IMG/VR virus record: IMGVR_UViG_3300021963_000709
Location: 1-22,558 of that record
DNA from: a virus
Direction: 5' to 3' (one strand)
Length of the DNA stretch: 22,558 nt
Under the pieces are notes generated by a model. That model saw only the letters and a program-made list of their open reading frames with translations, did not search any database and was not told the DNA's origin. The stretch's first letter is position 1. Each line of letters begins with the position of its first letter. The translations under genes were made by a program, and so were the position numbers. Below are positions 15,125 through 22,558 of this stretch, one piece after another.

Positions 15125-16321
15125 TTAAGTTAAACCGAACCTTGTTTTATTATGATTATAATTCTGTTTTATTTCAGTTTCGTTTAGGGCTCTGTTGTAA
15201 ATGTAAACAGCATTCATTTTACCTGAAAAATATTCACCAGATAGTGATCCTTGTCTTCCAAATAACATTGGGCCCGTTCCGGTATATGATAATGCACTAC
15301 CTTTAGTGGCCATTAAATTACCATTTAAGTATATATAAGCATTTGACCCTGTATTAACACCAACAAGATTCATCCACACACCAGTATTTCCCGCACCACT
15401 TACTGTTACATCACTCCAACTATCTGTGAATCTAACATTACTATTATTAAACCCAAAAAAGAATGAATTACCCGAATTGGCATTAGTCCATTGTGCTAAT
15501 AGTTCTTCGTAACCAACATTATTTCTATTTCTGTATACCCAAACAGACACTGTATATGCACTTGATCCTGCACCAACAACAGCTGAACCAATACTTGGTA
15601 TATAATTGCTAGATCCGTCAAATGTTAAATTTGCACTTGAGTCATATGACATATTTGTTAAGTCTATTGTATAATTTTTAGTCAAATCTCTAAGTGAATT
15701 AGTCACACTTCTACTGCTATTTGTAAATTGGGATATTGTTGAACTGTTTAAATCTTCTTTAAATGGTCCTGCCCAATATACTGTTATGGGTACATTGAGT
15801 GTTGCTGATGCCGGATTTATTGCCCAATACTTACCATCCGATCTTGTAACAGTATCGTACCAAATTACTTTAGCTCTAAACCAACCATCTCCCATGTCTT
15901 GTATATCACAACTTGATTGCCATCCACCTATATTAGAATAATGTGTAAAGCATGGACATCCAGCCATTGGAACTGTCGGTCTAAAAAATATACTATGTCC
16001 TGTGTATCTATTTGCAGTTCCACCTCCACCACCAGTAACAATACCAATACCCGGATTATTTGCATTCGTTAAATAATTAACACCACTTGCAGTTGTGGGT
16101 GTCATAACTTCTTTCCAAACCGATGCACCTCTATATGTGTCACTTGTTTGTGTTAGTGTAATTGAAACATCACCACCAACGTTATTATATACACTCAATC
16201 CTACATCGGCTAACACATTTGAGGTTGGTCTACCTAAATATGAAAGATTGGTATCACCAACATCATAACAAAATGTTAAACCACTTGTACTAATTTTACT
16301 ATATCCTGTTCCTACTGCCAT
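15125..16321 (-). CDS. Virion adhesin with C-terminal LamG/concanavalin-like domain (copy 1)
   Basis: The 398-residue protein starts with a short tag (ISTSGLTFCYDVGDTNLSYL, then GRPTSNVL), followed by a beta-rich region to about residue 200 that resembles the carbohydrate-binding-like sandwich preceding LamG in phage adhesins (HSIFFRPTVPMAGCPCF, GWFRAKVIWYDT). From about residue 230 a LamG/laminin-G-3 (concanavalin A-like) domain is clear: LTFDGSSNYI, YTVSVWVYRN, WMNLVGVNTGSNAYIYLNG, MLFGRQGSLSGEYFSGKM, and the closing NAVYIYNRALNETEIKQNY. In this fold the sandwich often binds glycans. It is a paralogue of the next gene downstream of its promoter side (16323-17516). Likely role: surface glycan recognition on the virion. 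Its ATG follows the upstream stop by one base (TAATATG). Confidence 0.85.
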   Translation of the reverse strand: MAVGTGYSKISTSGLTFCYDVGDTNLSYLGRPTSNVLADVGLSVYNNVGGDVSITLTQTSDTYRGASVWKEVMTPTTASGVNYLTNANNPGIGIVTGGGGGTANRYTGHSIFFRPTVPMAGCPCFTHYSNIGGWQSSCDIQDMGDGWFRAKVIWYDTVTRSDGKYWAINPASATLNVPITVYWAGPFKEDLNSSTISQFTNSSRSVTNSLRDLTKNYTIDLTNMSYDSSANLTFDGSSNYIPSIGSAVVGAGSSAYTVSVWVYRNRNNVGYEELLAQWTNANSGNSFFFGFNNSNVRFTDSWSDVTVSGAGNTGVWMNLVGVNTGSNAYIYLNGNLMATKGSALSYTGTGPMLFGRQGSLSGEYFSGKMNAVYIYNRALNETEIKQNYNHNKTRFGLT

Positions 16322-16322
16322 A

Positions 16323-17516
16323 TTAATATCCGAATCTTGATTTTTGTTGGTTAAAACACGATTTTATTTCTGAAGCACTTAATGCACTACTATATATTTG
16401 TAGATTACCCGTTTTTTGAGGTGAGATACCTGTTGCATCACCCCTTGCACCAATTTTCAATGTAGATGCACTACTTCCGATATCTTCAGCAAGTGATGCT
16501 GAACCAACCAAGGCACCATTAATATACAAATACATCAATGAATCATCCATAACACCACACATATGATACCAAACATTTTGAGTAAATGTATATGATACTG
16601 TTATCCTTTTATTGCTTGCATATACATAAAAATCTGATGATGTGGGGTTATTCATTCTTAATGTCATCCCAACACTATTCCAATCACTAACTAGATATGC
16701 ACTGCTACCTCCAGTTTGCATTAACCATCCCATGAATGTTCCCGTTCTTCTAATACCTAATCCGTAAGATGTTACACCCAAATCAACATAACTACTAACA
16801 CCATCAAATAAAACATTATTATTAGCGTCAAAAATTGCATTAGCTAACGATACTGTACTTGTTCTATTCAAATTATATAAACCTTGTGTTGTTGACCTAG
16901 TACCTGCAACCAAATTAGTCATATGTGATTTTGCTTCGACTTGATGTCCGAAATACCAAATTTTATCTCCGACTTGACCACCGATATAATTACTAATGTA
17001 TATTGCATTTTCATTTGATGCGGTTGTACCTGAAGCACTAATTCTTATCCATTGATTCACCGGCCAATTCGCCGAATTAGTATCTCCGTTGTATGCTAAA
17101 TTTCCTAATGAAATATTAGTGACATTAGTTCTCATATACGGTTGGGATGCACCTGATCTATTTTGTCTATACCAAACTGAAACCGTATAGGTTGTTGATG
17201 GACTCACTGTAGTATAACCACATCCATAATGAACACTACCTCCCGCAGTTGTATTTAATCCACTAGTTATTCTATAGTTTGTTGTATCAAAGCCGGGTAT
17301 TATTGGTTTCGGTACGTCTGTTTCATTAGTGTTTTGTGTCCAAGATCCAGCATTAACCCATGTAATTGTTGATGCCAAGTATTGGCTATCAGTTTGACCA
17401 TTGTTAAATGATAAGTTTGTTGTTGGCTCACCAGCATAAGATAATATATCGGTAAAATCTACCGATAAAATTAAATTTGAATTTACTTTAACTTTTGGTC
17501 CTAATGATGTTGGCAT
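16323..17516 (-). CDS. Virion adhesin with C-terminal LamG/concanavalin-like domain (copy 2)
   Basis: This 397-residue paralogue of the 15125-16321 gene has the same length and plan: the N-terminal tag LILSVDFTDILSYAGEPTTNL, a carbohydrate-binding-like sandwich (YTVSVWYRQNRSG, NQWIRISASGTT, YISNYIGGQVGDKIWYFGHQ, about 90-200), and a C-terminal LamG domain from about residue 233 (LFDGVSSYVDLG, GTFMGWLMQTGG, WYHMCGVMDDSLMYLYING, LKIGARGD, LQIYSSALSASEIKSCFNQ). Both copies end in K(S/T)RFG. Sequence between them is diverged outside the fold landmarks, which implies an old duplication with different ligand specificity. It directly abuts the upstream gene (no intergenic base). Likely a structural adhesin; ligand not determinable. 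Confidence 0.85.
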   Translation of the reverse strand: MPTSLGPKVKVNSNLILSVDFTDILSYAGEPTTNLSFNNGQTDSQYLASTITWVNAGSWTQNTNETDVPKPIIPGFDTTNYRITSGLNTTAGGSVHYGCGYTTVSPSTTYTVSVWYRQNRSGASQPYMRTNVTNISLGNLAYNGDTNSANWPVNQWIRISASGTTASNENAIYISNYIGGQVGDKIWYFGHQVEAKSHMTNLVAGTRSTTQGLYNLNRTSTVSLANAIFDANNNVLFDGVSSYVDLGVTSYGLGIRRTGTFMGWLMQTGGSSAYLVSDWNSVGMTLRMNNPTSSDFYVYASNKRITVSYTFTQNVWYHMCGVMDDSLMYLYINGALVGSASLAEDIGSSASTLKIGARGDATGISPQKTGNLQIYSSALSASEIKSCFNQQKSRFGY

Positions 17517-18077
17517 TTATACACTAATTCTTATATTACTTATTGATGTGGTTCCTCCACCTGTACACGCAAATCCTATTGCTATACCCCCCAAACTTCC
17601 ATTAACATTTCTTCTTCTCCTCATCCAAGTTATTATTGGGTATCCTGTATAATATCCTCCATGTAAAAAATTATCACTATTATTATCACAGGCAGATTCT
17701 CTGTTATGTGTTTGAAATTGTGGTTTTTCCCATGCGTTTAAATTAAAAAATGTGATGTCACCTTTATTTTCATCATAACTCAATATATTACCTGATGCGG
17801 GTGCATAACCACCGGTACAAAAAGACCAACAAGAACTAACAAGACTACTTGATGTAAAATTGAAAGAAATATATCTCCAAGGGATATTATCTTTTAGTTC
17901 GATATAATAACCAGTACTCCCACAACCAACACTACTATGTGAAAATGTAAATTGGTAACTATTATATAAACCAATGTTACCTGTAGATGCTGTAACTATA
18001 CTACCATTGCTTGTTGATATTGCGTTAATATCATCTGTTGTGACAATTCTACCTTTTGGTCCATAATTCATTCCCAT
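17517..18077 (-). CDS. Small Ser/Gly/Cys-containing fibre-like protein
   Basis: The protein has 186 residues, low charge and is predicted all-beta. It starts MGMNYGPKGRIVTTDD. The GPK near the start recalls the LGPKVKV of the adjacent adhesin, possibly a shared docking tag. Six or seven cysteines are spread through the chain (SSVGCGSTG, SSCWSFCTGG, ESACDNN, FACTGG). The motif HGGYYTGYPIITWMRRRRN is distinctive, and the C-terminus GGTTSISNIRISV looks like a final beta strand. No family recognised. The position between the zinc-ribbon gene and the LamG adhesins supports a minor tail or fibre component. Confidence 0.65.
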   Translation of the reverse strand: MGMNYGPKGRIVTTDDINAISTSNGSIVTASTGNIGLYNSYQFTFSHSSVGCGSTGYYIELKDNIPWRYISFNFTSSSLVSSCWSFCTGGYAPASGNILSYDENKGDITFFNLNAWEKPQFQTHNRESACDNNSDNFLHGGYYTGYPIITWMRRRRNVNGSLGGIAIGFACTGGGTTSISNIRISV

Positions 18078-18080
18078 AAC

Positions 18081-18293
18081 TTACCATCTATTATCAGGAC
18101 ATTTGGCATCAAAATGGAACATTACTTTTTCCAATAAACAACCACAATATCCACAAATATCATTTTGTTTTAATTCACAATTATTACAAACATTCATCCA
18201 TGATTGTTTTTGTTCATCCGTTGAGTAATCACTCTCTTCATAAAAAGTAGAGTGTACAGGAATCCCATTCACATATGTTGTTTCTGTTCTCAT
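18081..18293 (-). CDS. Small Cys-rich zinc-ribbon-like protein
   Basis: The product is 70 residues. The N-terminal half is polar (MRTETTYVNGIPVHSTFYEE). The C-terminal half carries VCNNCELKQNDICGYCGCLLEKV and a final KCPDNRW, giving cysteines in CX2C, CX2CXC and single-Cys arrangement, enough to bind one or two zinc ions. Small proteins with this 'C..C......C..CGC.l..k......CP...W' ending are widespread in phages next to fibre genes, but their function is unknown to me. The gaps are 1 base to the giant fibre upstream and 3 bases to the next gene. It might be a structural metal-binding cap or an assembly factor. Confidence 0.75.
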   Translation of the reverse strand: MRTETTYVNGIPVHSTFYEESDYSTDEQKQSWMNVCNNCELKQNDICGYCGCLLEKVMFHFDAKCPDNRW

Positions 18294-18294
18294 A

Positions 18295-21200
18295 TTATTT
18301 GTGTTCAGTTATTAATTTATCAACGTCTTTACGTTCTGCAAATACAGTATAATAACAATTTATATTTGCATCACCCCCAACAATTATTTCATTTGAATTA
18401 ACTGATTCAACAAACAATACTTGTTGTGAACCAATAGGTGTTAAATTAACAGTTATGGTGTCTTCATGAATTAATGCATACCAATAATCAGGTAAAACTA
18501 TTTTATTTTCACCAACCAATTTACCTCTAACATATACAGCATGTTCAGGTCCTTCAAGAACACCGTATTGTAATTTCAATCCTTCTTTTGTTGGGTGTTC
18601 AATAGTAAATGATTTAACTGTTGCAGTCAATGTTCCACCAACTGTTAATGTTGACCCATCAAATGTTAAGTTTGATGATGATTGAAATGCAGATGTTCCA
18701 TTACCGTAAGGAATTCTATTAGCGGTTAATGATGATAAACCAGTACCACCATAAGAAACACCAACGGCAGTACCATTCCATGTACCTGATGTAATCGTAC
18801 CACTAGAAATGGTTAAACCATTTACAGCACCAGCAAATGATGCACCAGTAAAATCTAATGTTAAATAATCTTTGTATGTTGAATCATCTCTAAATGCTCC
18901 AAAAATAAATCTAGCGTTCGTACCATTTAATGCCGTTCTAACTAAACGAATGTCACCTAAAACTCTACCACTACCAATTGAACCACCAGGATTGATTTGT
19001 AATGTGATATTTGAATATTGACCAGCAGCATTTGTCGAACTTGTATTTTGCATCACAAAGAAACGTCCCGCATCTGTTGGGTCGGTATTTGCTGAATATG
19101 TTTGTGTTGAACCTGTTTGGACTGTCAACACACCTCTACTATCCGTTCCACCAATTTGCACTCTGCCTGTAGATGTCATTCCTGCGAATGTTGGTGTTGC
19201 GGAGGTATGTATGTCTTGTGGTAATGAGAATGTTACCGCTCCTGTGTTGGCACTAACATTTACTTGATTTGTGGTTCCCGATACCGATGTGATTTTTGCA
19301 TCGGTATAAGACGTGCCGATTGAAGACCCGTTCCAAGTACCTGAAGTAATTGTACCTGAAGATACTGTTAATCCATTTATAGTACCAGGGAAAGATGTGT
19401 TACCACTACCGTCTAATAAAGTTGCGGTTCTTGCAACAGTTGCAAACACTCCTGTATATTGTCTAACATAAATTGGTTCTGTTCCATCATCTGATGTTGC
19501 GATTTCAATCCATCCCGTATTATAGCTATCTGAACCTCCTCGAACACGAACATAATCATCGGAACCAACATTTGCATATAAGAAATTTTCTCCGACACCT
19601 GATGCTAATGTTTTGGTTACAGTTCCATCAATAGAAACGCCAGTTAATGTTTGTGATGCAGATGCTCTACCTAATGATATAGATGTTGTACCAATATTAA
19701 ATGATGAATTTGTTAATGACGAATTACCAATATTTGTAATTGTATTTGATGCACCACTAATTGTTTTGTTTGTTAATGTTTGTGTTGTAGTTCTTAATAC
19801 AACATCATCTTCAGATCCCAAAGGACCAGCAATCCATTTATCATTTGCCGTGTCCCAAAGTAATGACCCCGAAGTCAATGTTGATGCTGTCGCGTCTCTA
19901 ACAACTATACCTGCATTTGTTGCACCTGTTCCATTTAATTGAATAATATTATCCGCAATATTAACTGTTGTTGAGTTTACAGTGGTTGTTGTACCCGATA
20001 CAGTAAAGTTACCTTTAACGGTAACATCGGTACCACTTAAACTAAACGCACTATTAAATGAATTTGTAAAACTATTCAAACTACTTGTGGCAGTATGAAT
20101 TGCATTTATATTAGTTGTATTACTACTTGTATAAGAATTTAAACTACTAGTTGTTGCTTGTAATGTACCAATAACTGTATTGTTACTTCCGGTATACGTG
20201 TTTAATGATGCAATTGAACCAGTAACACCTTCTATTGATGTTAGTCTACCACCTGCACTTGAAGTAAAACTATTTAAACTAGCCGTCGCAGTGTGAATAG
20301 CATTGATGTTTGTAATATTACTACTTGTATATGAATTTAAAGATGATGTTGCTGTATGAATTGCATTTATATTTGTAGTGTTACTACTTGTATAACTGTT
20401 CAAACTACTTGTAGCCGTATGAATTGCATTTATATTAGTAGTATTACTACTTGTATATGAATTCAATGAACCAGTTGTAGTTTCAATAGCTGTTAATCTA
20501 CTATTTTGTGTATTGTTTGTTGTATTGTTTGAACTTGTATAAGAATTTAAACTACTTGTCGCCGTTTCAATACTACTTAATCTACTGTTAGTACTTGAAG
20601 TATAAGAATTCAAACTACTTGTTGCAGTGTGAATAGCGGTGATATTTGTATTATTTGAACTAGTGTAACTATTCAATGAACCTGTTGTAGATTCAATCAC
20701 CCCTAATCTAGTATTAGTACTAGACGTATATGTGTTTAGGGAGGCGGTTGAGGTTTCTAAACTACCGACTCTACTTACCGCATTATTAAATTCTGTTTCT
20801 CTAATTAATCTCTGTTCTGAACCTAATTGACCAGCAATCCAATAATCATTTGTTGCATCCCACAATAAAGAACCTGAGATTTGATTTGGAGCGGTTGTAT
20901 CTTTAACTCTTAATCCGGCAAATGTTGCACCTGTTCCATTTAAGTTAATAAGGTTATTATCAACATCAAGAGTTGTTGTGTTAACATTTGTTGTTGTTCC
21001 TTTAACTAATAGATTTCCTTTAACTGTTAAATTAGATCCCGTTAATTCTACTGCCGCTAGTATTGACGATGTAAAACTATTCAAACTACCTGTAGAAACT
21101 TGAATTGCTGTTATATTTGGACTTGATATGTTACCTGTTGCAATAAATGTACCTGTAACTTCTGTATTTGAATTAATCGATACTTTGGTTCCTGTGTCTG

Positions 21201-22558
21201 TGATATTACTATCTCCAATGTGTTCATCATTAACAGACTTAGGTAATCTATTAACTGTTAAATGGGTTTCTCCACCAATATTATTAAAAGTTTCAGGCCC
21301 CATTATTAATAATGCCGATGTTACAGATGATTGATTTTGATGTACATATAACCATTGATTTTCAACAGAATCAAATAACAATGAACCAGAAACTTGAGGG
21401 GAAGAACCACTATCTATAACTGCCAATCCACCAAATCTTACACTAGGGTTCTGAGCGTTAACTGTTATAATGTTGTCAGCTATGTTCACTACCGAAGAAC
21501 TAATGTGCTGAATTGAAGATGAACCAGCAATAATCAAATCTTGTGAAACGTAAAGTGATCCAGTTATTGTTTGATTACCTATGAATATATTACTACCAGT
21601 AGTTGCATAACTTCCGGTCTTTCCTTCGATAGAACCTAATCTATTATCCTGTCCCGCATCGGTTGTTGCCAATGATGAACTAAATGTACTATAACCTGTT
21701 GTATTAGATAACGTAACTTGTACTGAACCTGAAATAACACCATCAGAATTAAGTTTATTCTTAATGGTTGTGTCAATAGACGAAGTAAAACTATTTAAAC
21801 TACTTGTTGCATTATTAATAGCAGATATATTTGTATTGTTACTACTTGTATACGAATTTAAACTACTTGTTGTAGATTCAATTACTCCTAATCTTGTATT
21901 AGTACTAGACGTATATGTGTTTAAACTAGAGGTTGTTGATTCAATTACTCCTAATCTTGTATTATTACTTGAAGTATATGAATTTAAGCTCGAGGTTGCG
22001 GTATGAATTGCATTTATATTAGTAGTATTTGAACTTGTATAAGAATTTATACTACCTGTTGTACTTTCAAGTGCACTTAACCTACTGTTTTGTGTTGATT
22101 CAACAGTATTGTTTGAACTTGTGAATGTATTAAAATCGCTTCTTATACTAGAACTGGCAGATTCCAAAGAACTTAGTCTACTATTTGTACTAGAACTAAA
22201 TGTATTTAAACTTCCTGTTGAAATCTCAATACCACTCAAACGTGTGTTCGTGCTTGAGGTGTAAGAATTTAAACTACTAGTTGCAGATTCGATTACATCT
22301 AGTCTAGTATTAGTACTGGTGGTATAAGAATTTAAACTACCCGTCGTAGATTCAATTACACCTAATCTTGTATTTGTTGAGCTAGTGTATGTATTTAAAC
22401 TTCCTGTGGTTGTTTCAATAACAACTAGTCTTGTGTTTGTTGAGCTAGTGTATGTATTTAAACTTCCTGTGGTTGTTTCTAAAGAATTTAATCTTCCATT
22501 AGCACTAGAAGTGAATGTATTCAAACTACTTGTAGCAGTATGAATAGACGATATATTT
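18295..22558 (-). CDS. Giant coiled-coil tail fibre, 5' end beyond window
   Basis: At least 1420 residues are visible. The frame is open through the right edge (reading NISSIHTATSSL before any start), so the apparent start near 22524 (TTG) is not real. Order from N to C: a 21-residue repeat block (22558-21767); module 1 (about 21570-21285) with SVRFGGLAVIDS, VSGSLLFD; one linking repeat; module 2 (about 21055-20785) with SGSLLWDATNDYWIAGQ; a second repeat block (20780-20045); module 3 (about 20045-19755) with SGSLLWDTANDKWIAGP; two copies of an SSGTITSGTWNG segment around 19300-19390 and 18745-18830; YGGTGLSSL and NRIPYGNG fibre repeats. The final domain of about 105 residues (FTIEHPTKEGLKLQYGVLEG, LPDYWYALI, LTPIGSQQ, FAERKDVDKL) is one I recognise from the ends of marine phage fibres. 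It probably trimerises and forms a long receptor-binding fibre. No S74 autoprotease motif. Confidence 0.93.
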   Translation of the reverse strand, partial: NISSIHTATSSLNTFTSSANGRLNSLETTTGSLNTYTSSTNTRLVVIETTTGSLNTYTSSTNTRLGVIESTTGSLNSYTTSTNTRLDVIESATSSLNSYTSSTNTRLSGIEISTGSLNTFSSSTNSRLSSLESASSSIRSDFNTFTSSNNTVESTQNSRLSALESTTGSINSYTSSNTTNINAIHTATSSLNSYTSSNNTRLGVIESTTSSLNTYTSSTNTRLGVIESTTSSLNSYTSSNNTNISAINNATSSLNSFTSSIDTTIKNKLNSDGVISGSVQVTLSNTTGYSTFSSSLATTDAGQDNRLGSIEGKTGSYATTGSNIFIGNQTITGSLYVSQDLIIAGSSSIQHISSSVVNIADNIITVNAQNPSVRFGGLAVIDSGSSPQVSGSLLFDSVENQWLYVHQNQSSVTSALLIMGPETFNNIGGETHLTVNRLPKSVNDEHIGDSNITDTGTKVSINSNTEVTGTFIATGNISSPNITAIQVSTGSLNSFTSSILAAVELTGSNLTVKGNLLVKGTTTNVNTTTLDVDNNLINLNGTGATFAGLRVKDTTAPNQISGSLLWDATNDYWIAGQLGSEQRLIRETEFNNAVSRVGSLETSTASLNTYTSSTNTRLGVIESTTGSLNSYTSSNNTNITAIHTATSSLNSYTSSTNSRLSSIETATSSLNSYTSSNNTTNNTQNSRLTAIETTTGSLNSYTSSNTTNINAIHTATSSLNSYTSSNTTNINAIHTATSSLNSYTSSNITNINAIHTATASLNSFTSSAGGRLTSIEGVTGSIASLNTYTGSNNTVIGTLQATTSSLNSYTSSNTTNINAIHTATSSLNSFTNSFNSAFSLSGTDVTVKGNFTVSGTTTTVNSTTVNIADNIIQLNGTGATNAGIVVRDATASTLTSGSLLWDTANDKWIAGPLGSEDDVVLRTTTQTLTNKTISGASNTITNIGNSSLTNSSFNIGTTSISLGRASASQTLTGVSIDGTVTKTLASGVGENFLYANVGSDDYVRVRGGSDSYNTGWIEIATSDDGTEPIYVRQYTGVFATVARTATLLDGSGNTSFPGTINGLTVSSGTITSGTWNGSSIGTSYTDAKITSVSGTTNQVNVSANTGAVTFSLPQDIHTSATPTFAGMTSTGRVQIGGTDSRGVLTVQTGSTQTYSANTDPTDAGRFFVMQNTSSTNAAGQYSNITLQINPGGSIGSGRVLGDIRLVRTALNGTNARFIFGAFRDDSTYKDYLTLDFTGASFAGAVNGLTISSGTITSGTWNGTAVGVSYGGTGLSSLTANRIPYGNGTSAFQSSSNLTFDGSTLTVGGTLTATVKSFTIEHPTKEGLKLQYGVLEGPEHAVYVRGKLVGENKIVLPDYWYALIHEDTITVNLTPIGSQQVLFVESVNSNEIIVGGDANINCYYTVFAERKDVDKLITEHK
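20045..20780 (-). repeat. Tandem 63-base repeats, block B (21-residue coiled-coil units)
   Basis: A second run of about eleven units of the same 21-residue type, between modules 2 and 3 of the giant fibre. Most units here are the NINAIHTATSSL variant rather than the RLGVIE variant. One unit (about 20490-20575) is lengthened to 28 residues, i.e. by exactly one heptad. A 28-base stretch at 20711-20738 is identical to 21896-21923 in block A, showing that the blocks share recent ancestry or exchange sequence. Confidence 0.88.
21767..22558 (-). repeat. Tandem 63-base repeats, block A (21-residue coiled-coil units)
   Basis: About twelve head-to-tail copies of a 63-base unit, mostly encoding S-L-N-(S/T)-Y-T-S-S-x-N-x-R-L-x-x-I-E plus T-x-T/S-x-spacer, period 21. 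Hydrophobic or Thr positions 4, 7, 11, 14, 18 and 21 of the unit keep a 3-4 spacing, so each unit is three heptads. Two neighbouring units (about 22373-22416 and 22436-22479) are identical for roughly 44 bases. One unit is 28 residues and one has a 4-residue insertion near 22132-22146. The block continues past the window edge. Confidence 0.9.

Noticed and set aside
18295-18610. Peptidase S74 intramolecular chaperone at the giant fibre's C-terminus
   Set aside because: The Ser-Lys catalytic landmarks and the usual DxRxK start of that domain are absent; the domain matches instead the HPTKEG...LPDYW...ERKDVD type.
19613-19942. Plus-strand open frame of 109 residues (and similar ones such as 21764-22006, 13594-13875, 10894-11196)
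   Set aside because: They are antisense to well-supported fibre genes. Their composition mirrors the Thr/Asn/Ser codons of the minus strand and none has a domain or start context.
20045-22558. Regular 63-base repeats that could be mistaken for a CRISPR array or tandem-repeat origin
   Set aside because: The units are in one open frame, encode a 21-residue coiled-coil period, vary mainly at synonymous or tolerated positions, and have no constant repeat/variable spacer division.

Overview
The window looks like part of a large tailed-phage (Caudoviricetes) genome, AT-rich and very tightly packed, probably from a phage of an aquatic Bacteroidota host. No gap between genes exceeds about 57 bases, the products of the right half are long low-complexity tail-fibre-type proteins, and several resemble fibre proteins I know from T4-like marine phages (for example the C-terminal domain of the giant fibre gene). 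The host is inferred from two things. There is no clear Shine-Dalgarno sequence before the starts examined. There is also an outer-membrane protein with a Bacteroidota-style signal peptide (ending SFGQ) and a TonB-box-like EIVVTA motif. No terminase, portal or capsid gene lies in the window, so the phage assignment rests on the fibre genes and the layout.

Bases 1-2266 (+ strand) hold a small sugar module: the C-terminal part of a nucleotide-sugar epimerase/dehydratase cut by the window edge, followed by two GT-A (family 2-like) glycosyltransferases. It meets the minus-strand genes head-on at a 28-base perfect palindrome (2251-2278) that serves as a shared terminator and contains the stop codon of the plus-strand gene and the last base of the minus-strand gene.

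Everything from 22558 down to 2278 is on the minus strand and reads as one long, probably late, operon. It starts with a giant coiled-coil tail fibre (5' end beyond the window), then a tiny Cys-rich zinc-ribbon-like gene, a small fibre-like gene, two paralogous LamG-domain adhesins, a 111-residue accessory gene, a glycine-rich fibre, and three paralogous fibre genes in tandem, the first-transcribed of which carries an extra inserted beta-rich domain. Two helical proteins of unknown function follow.

Downstream of the structural genes (7754 to 2278) lies a cargo region. It has a radical SAM/SPASM enzyme, a U32-like iron-sulphur protein and a SAM-dependent methyltransferase, all translationally coupled. 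These are followed by a small membrane protein, an outer-membrane beta-barrel whose 3' end overlaps a DUF401-like inner-membrane permease, and a small phage hypothetical. A plausible reading is that the fibre genes make a multi-component host-recognition apparatus. The sugar, methyl and radical SAM enzymes would modify a glycan, peptide or other surface component. The outer/inner membrane pair would remodel the infected cell envelope, for uptake or for exclusion of competing phages. That last part is the least explained and most interesting feature here.
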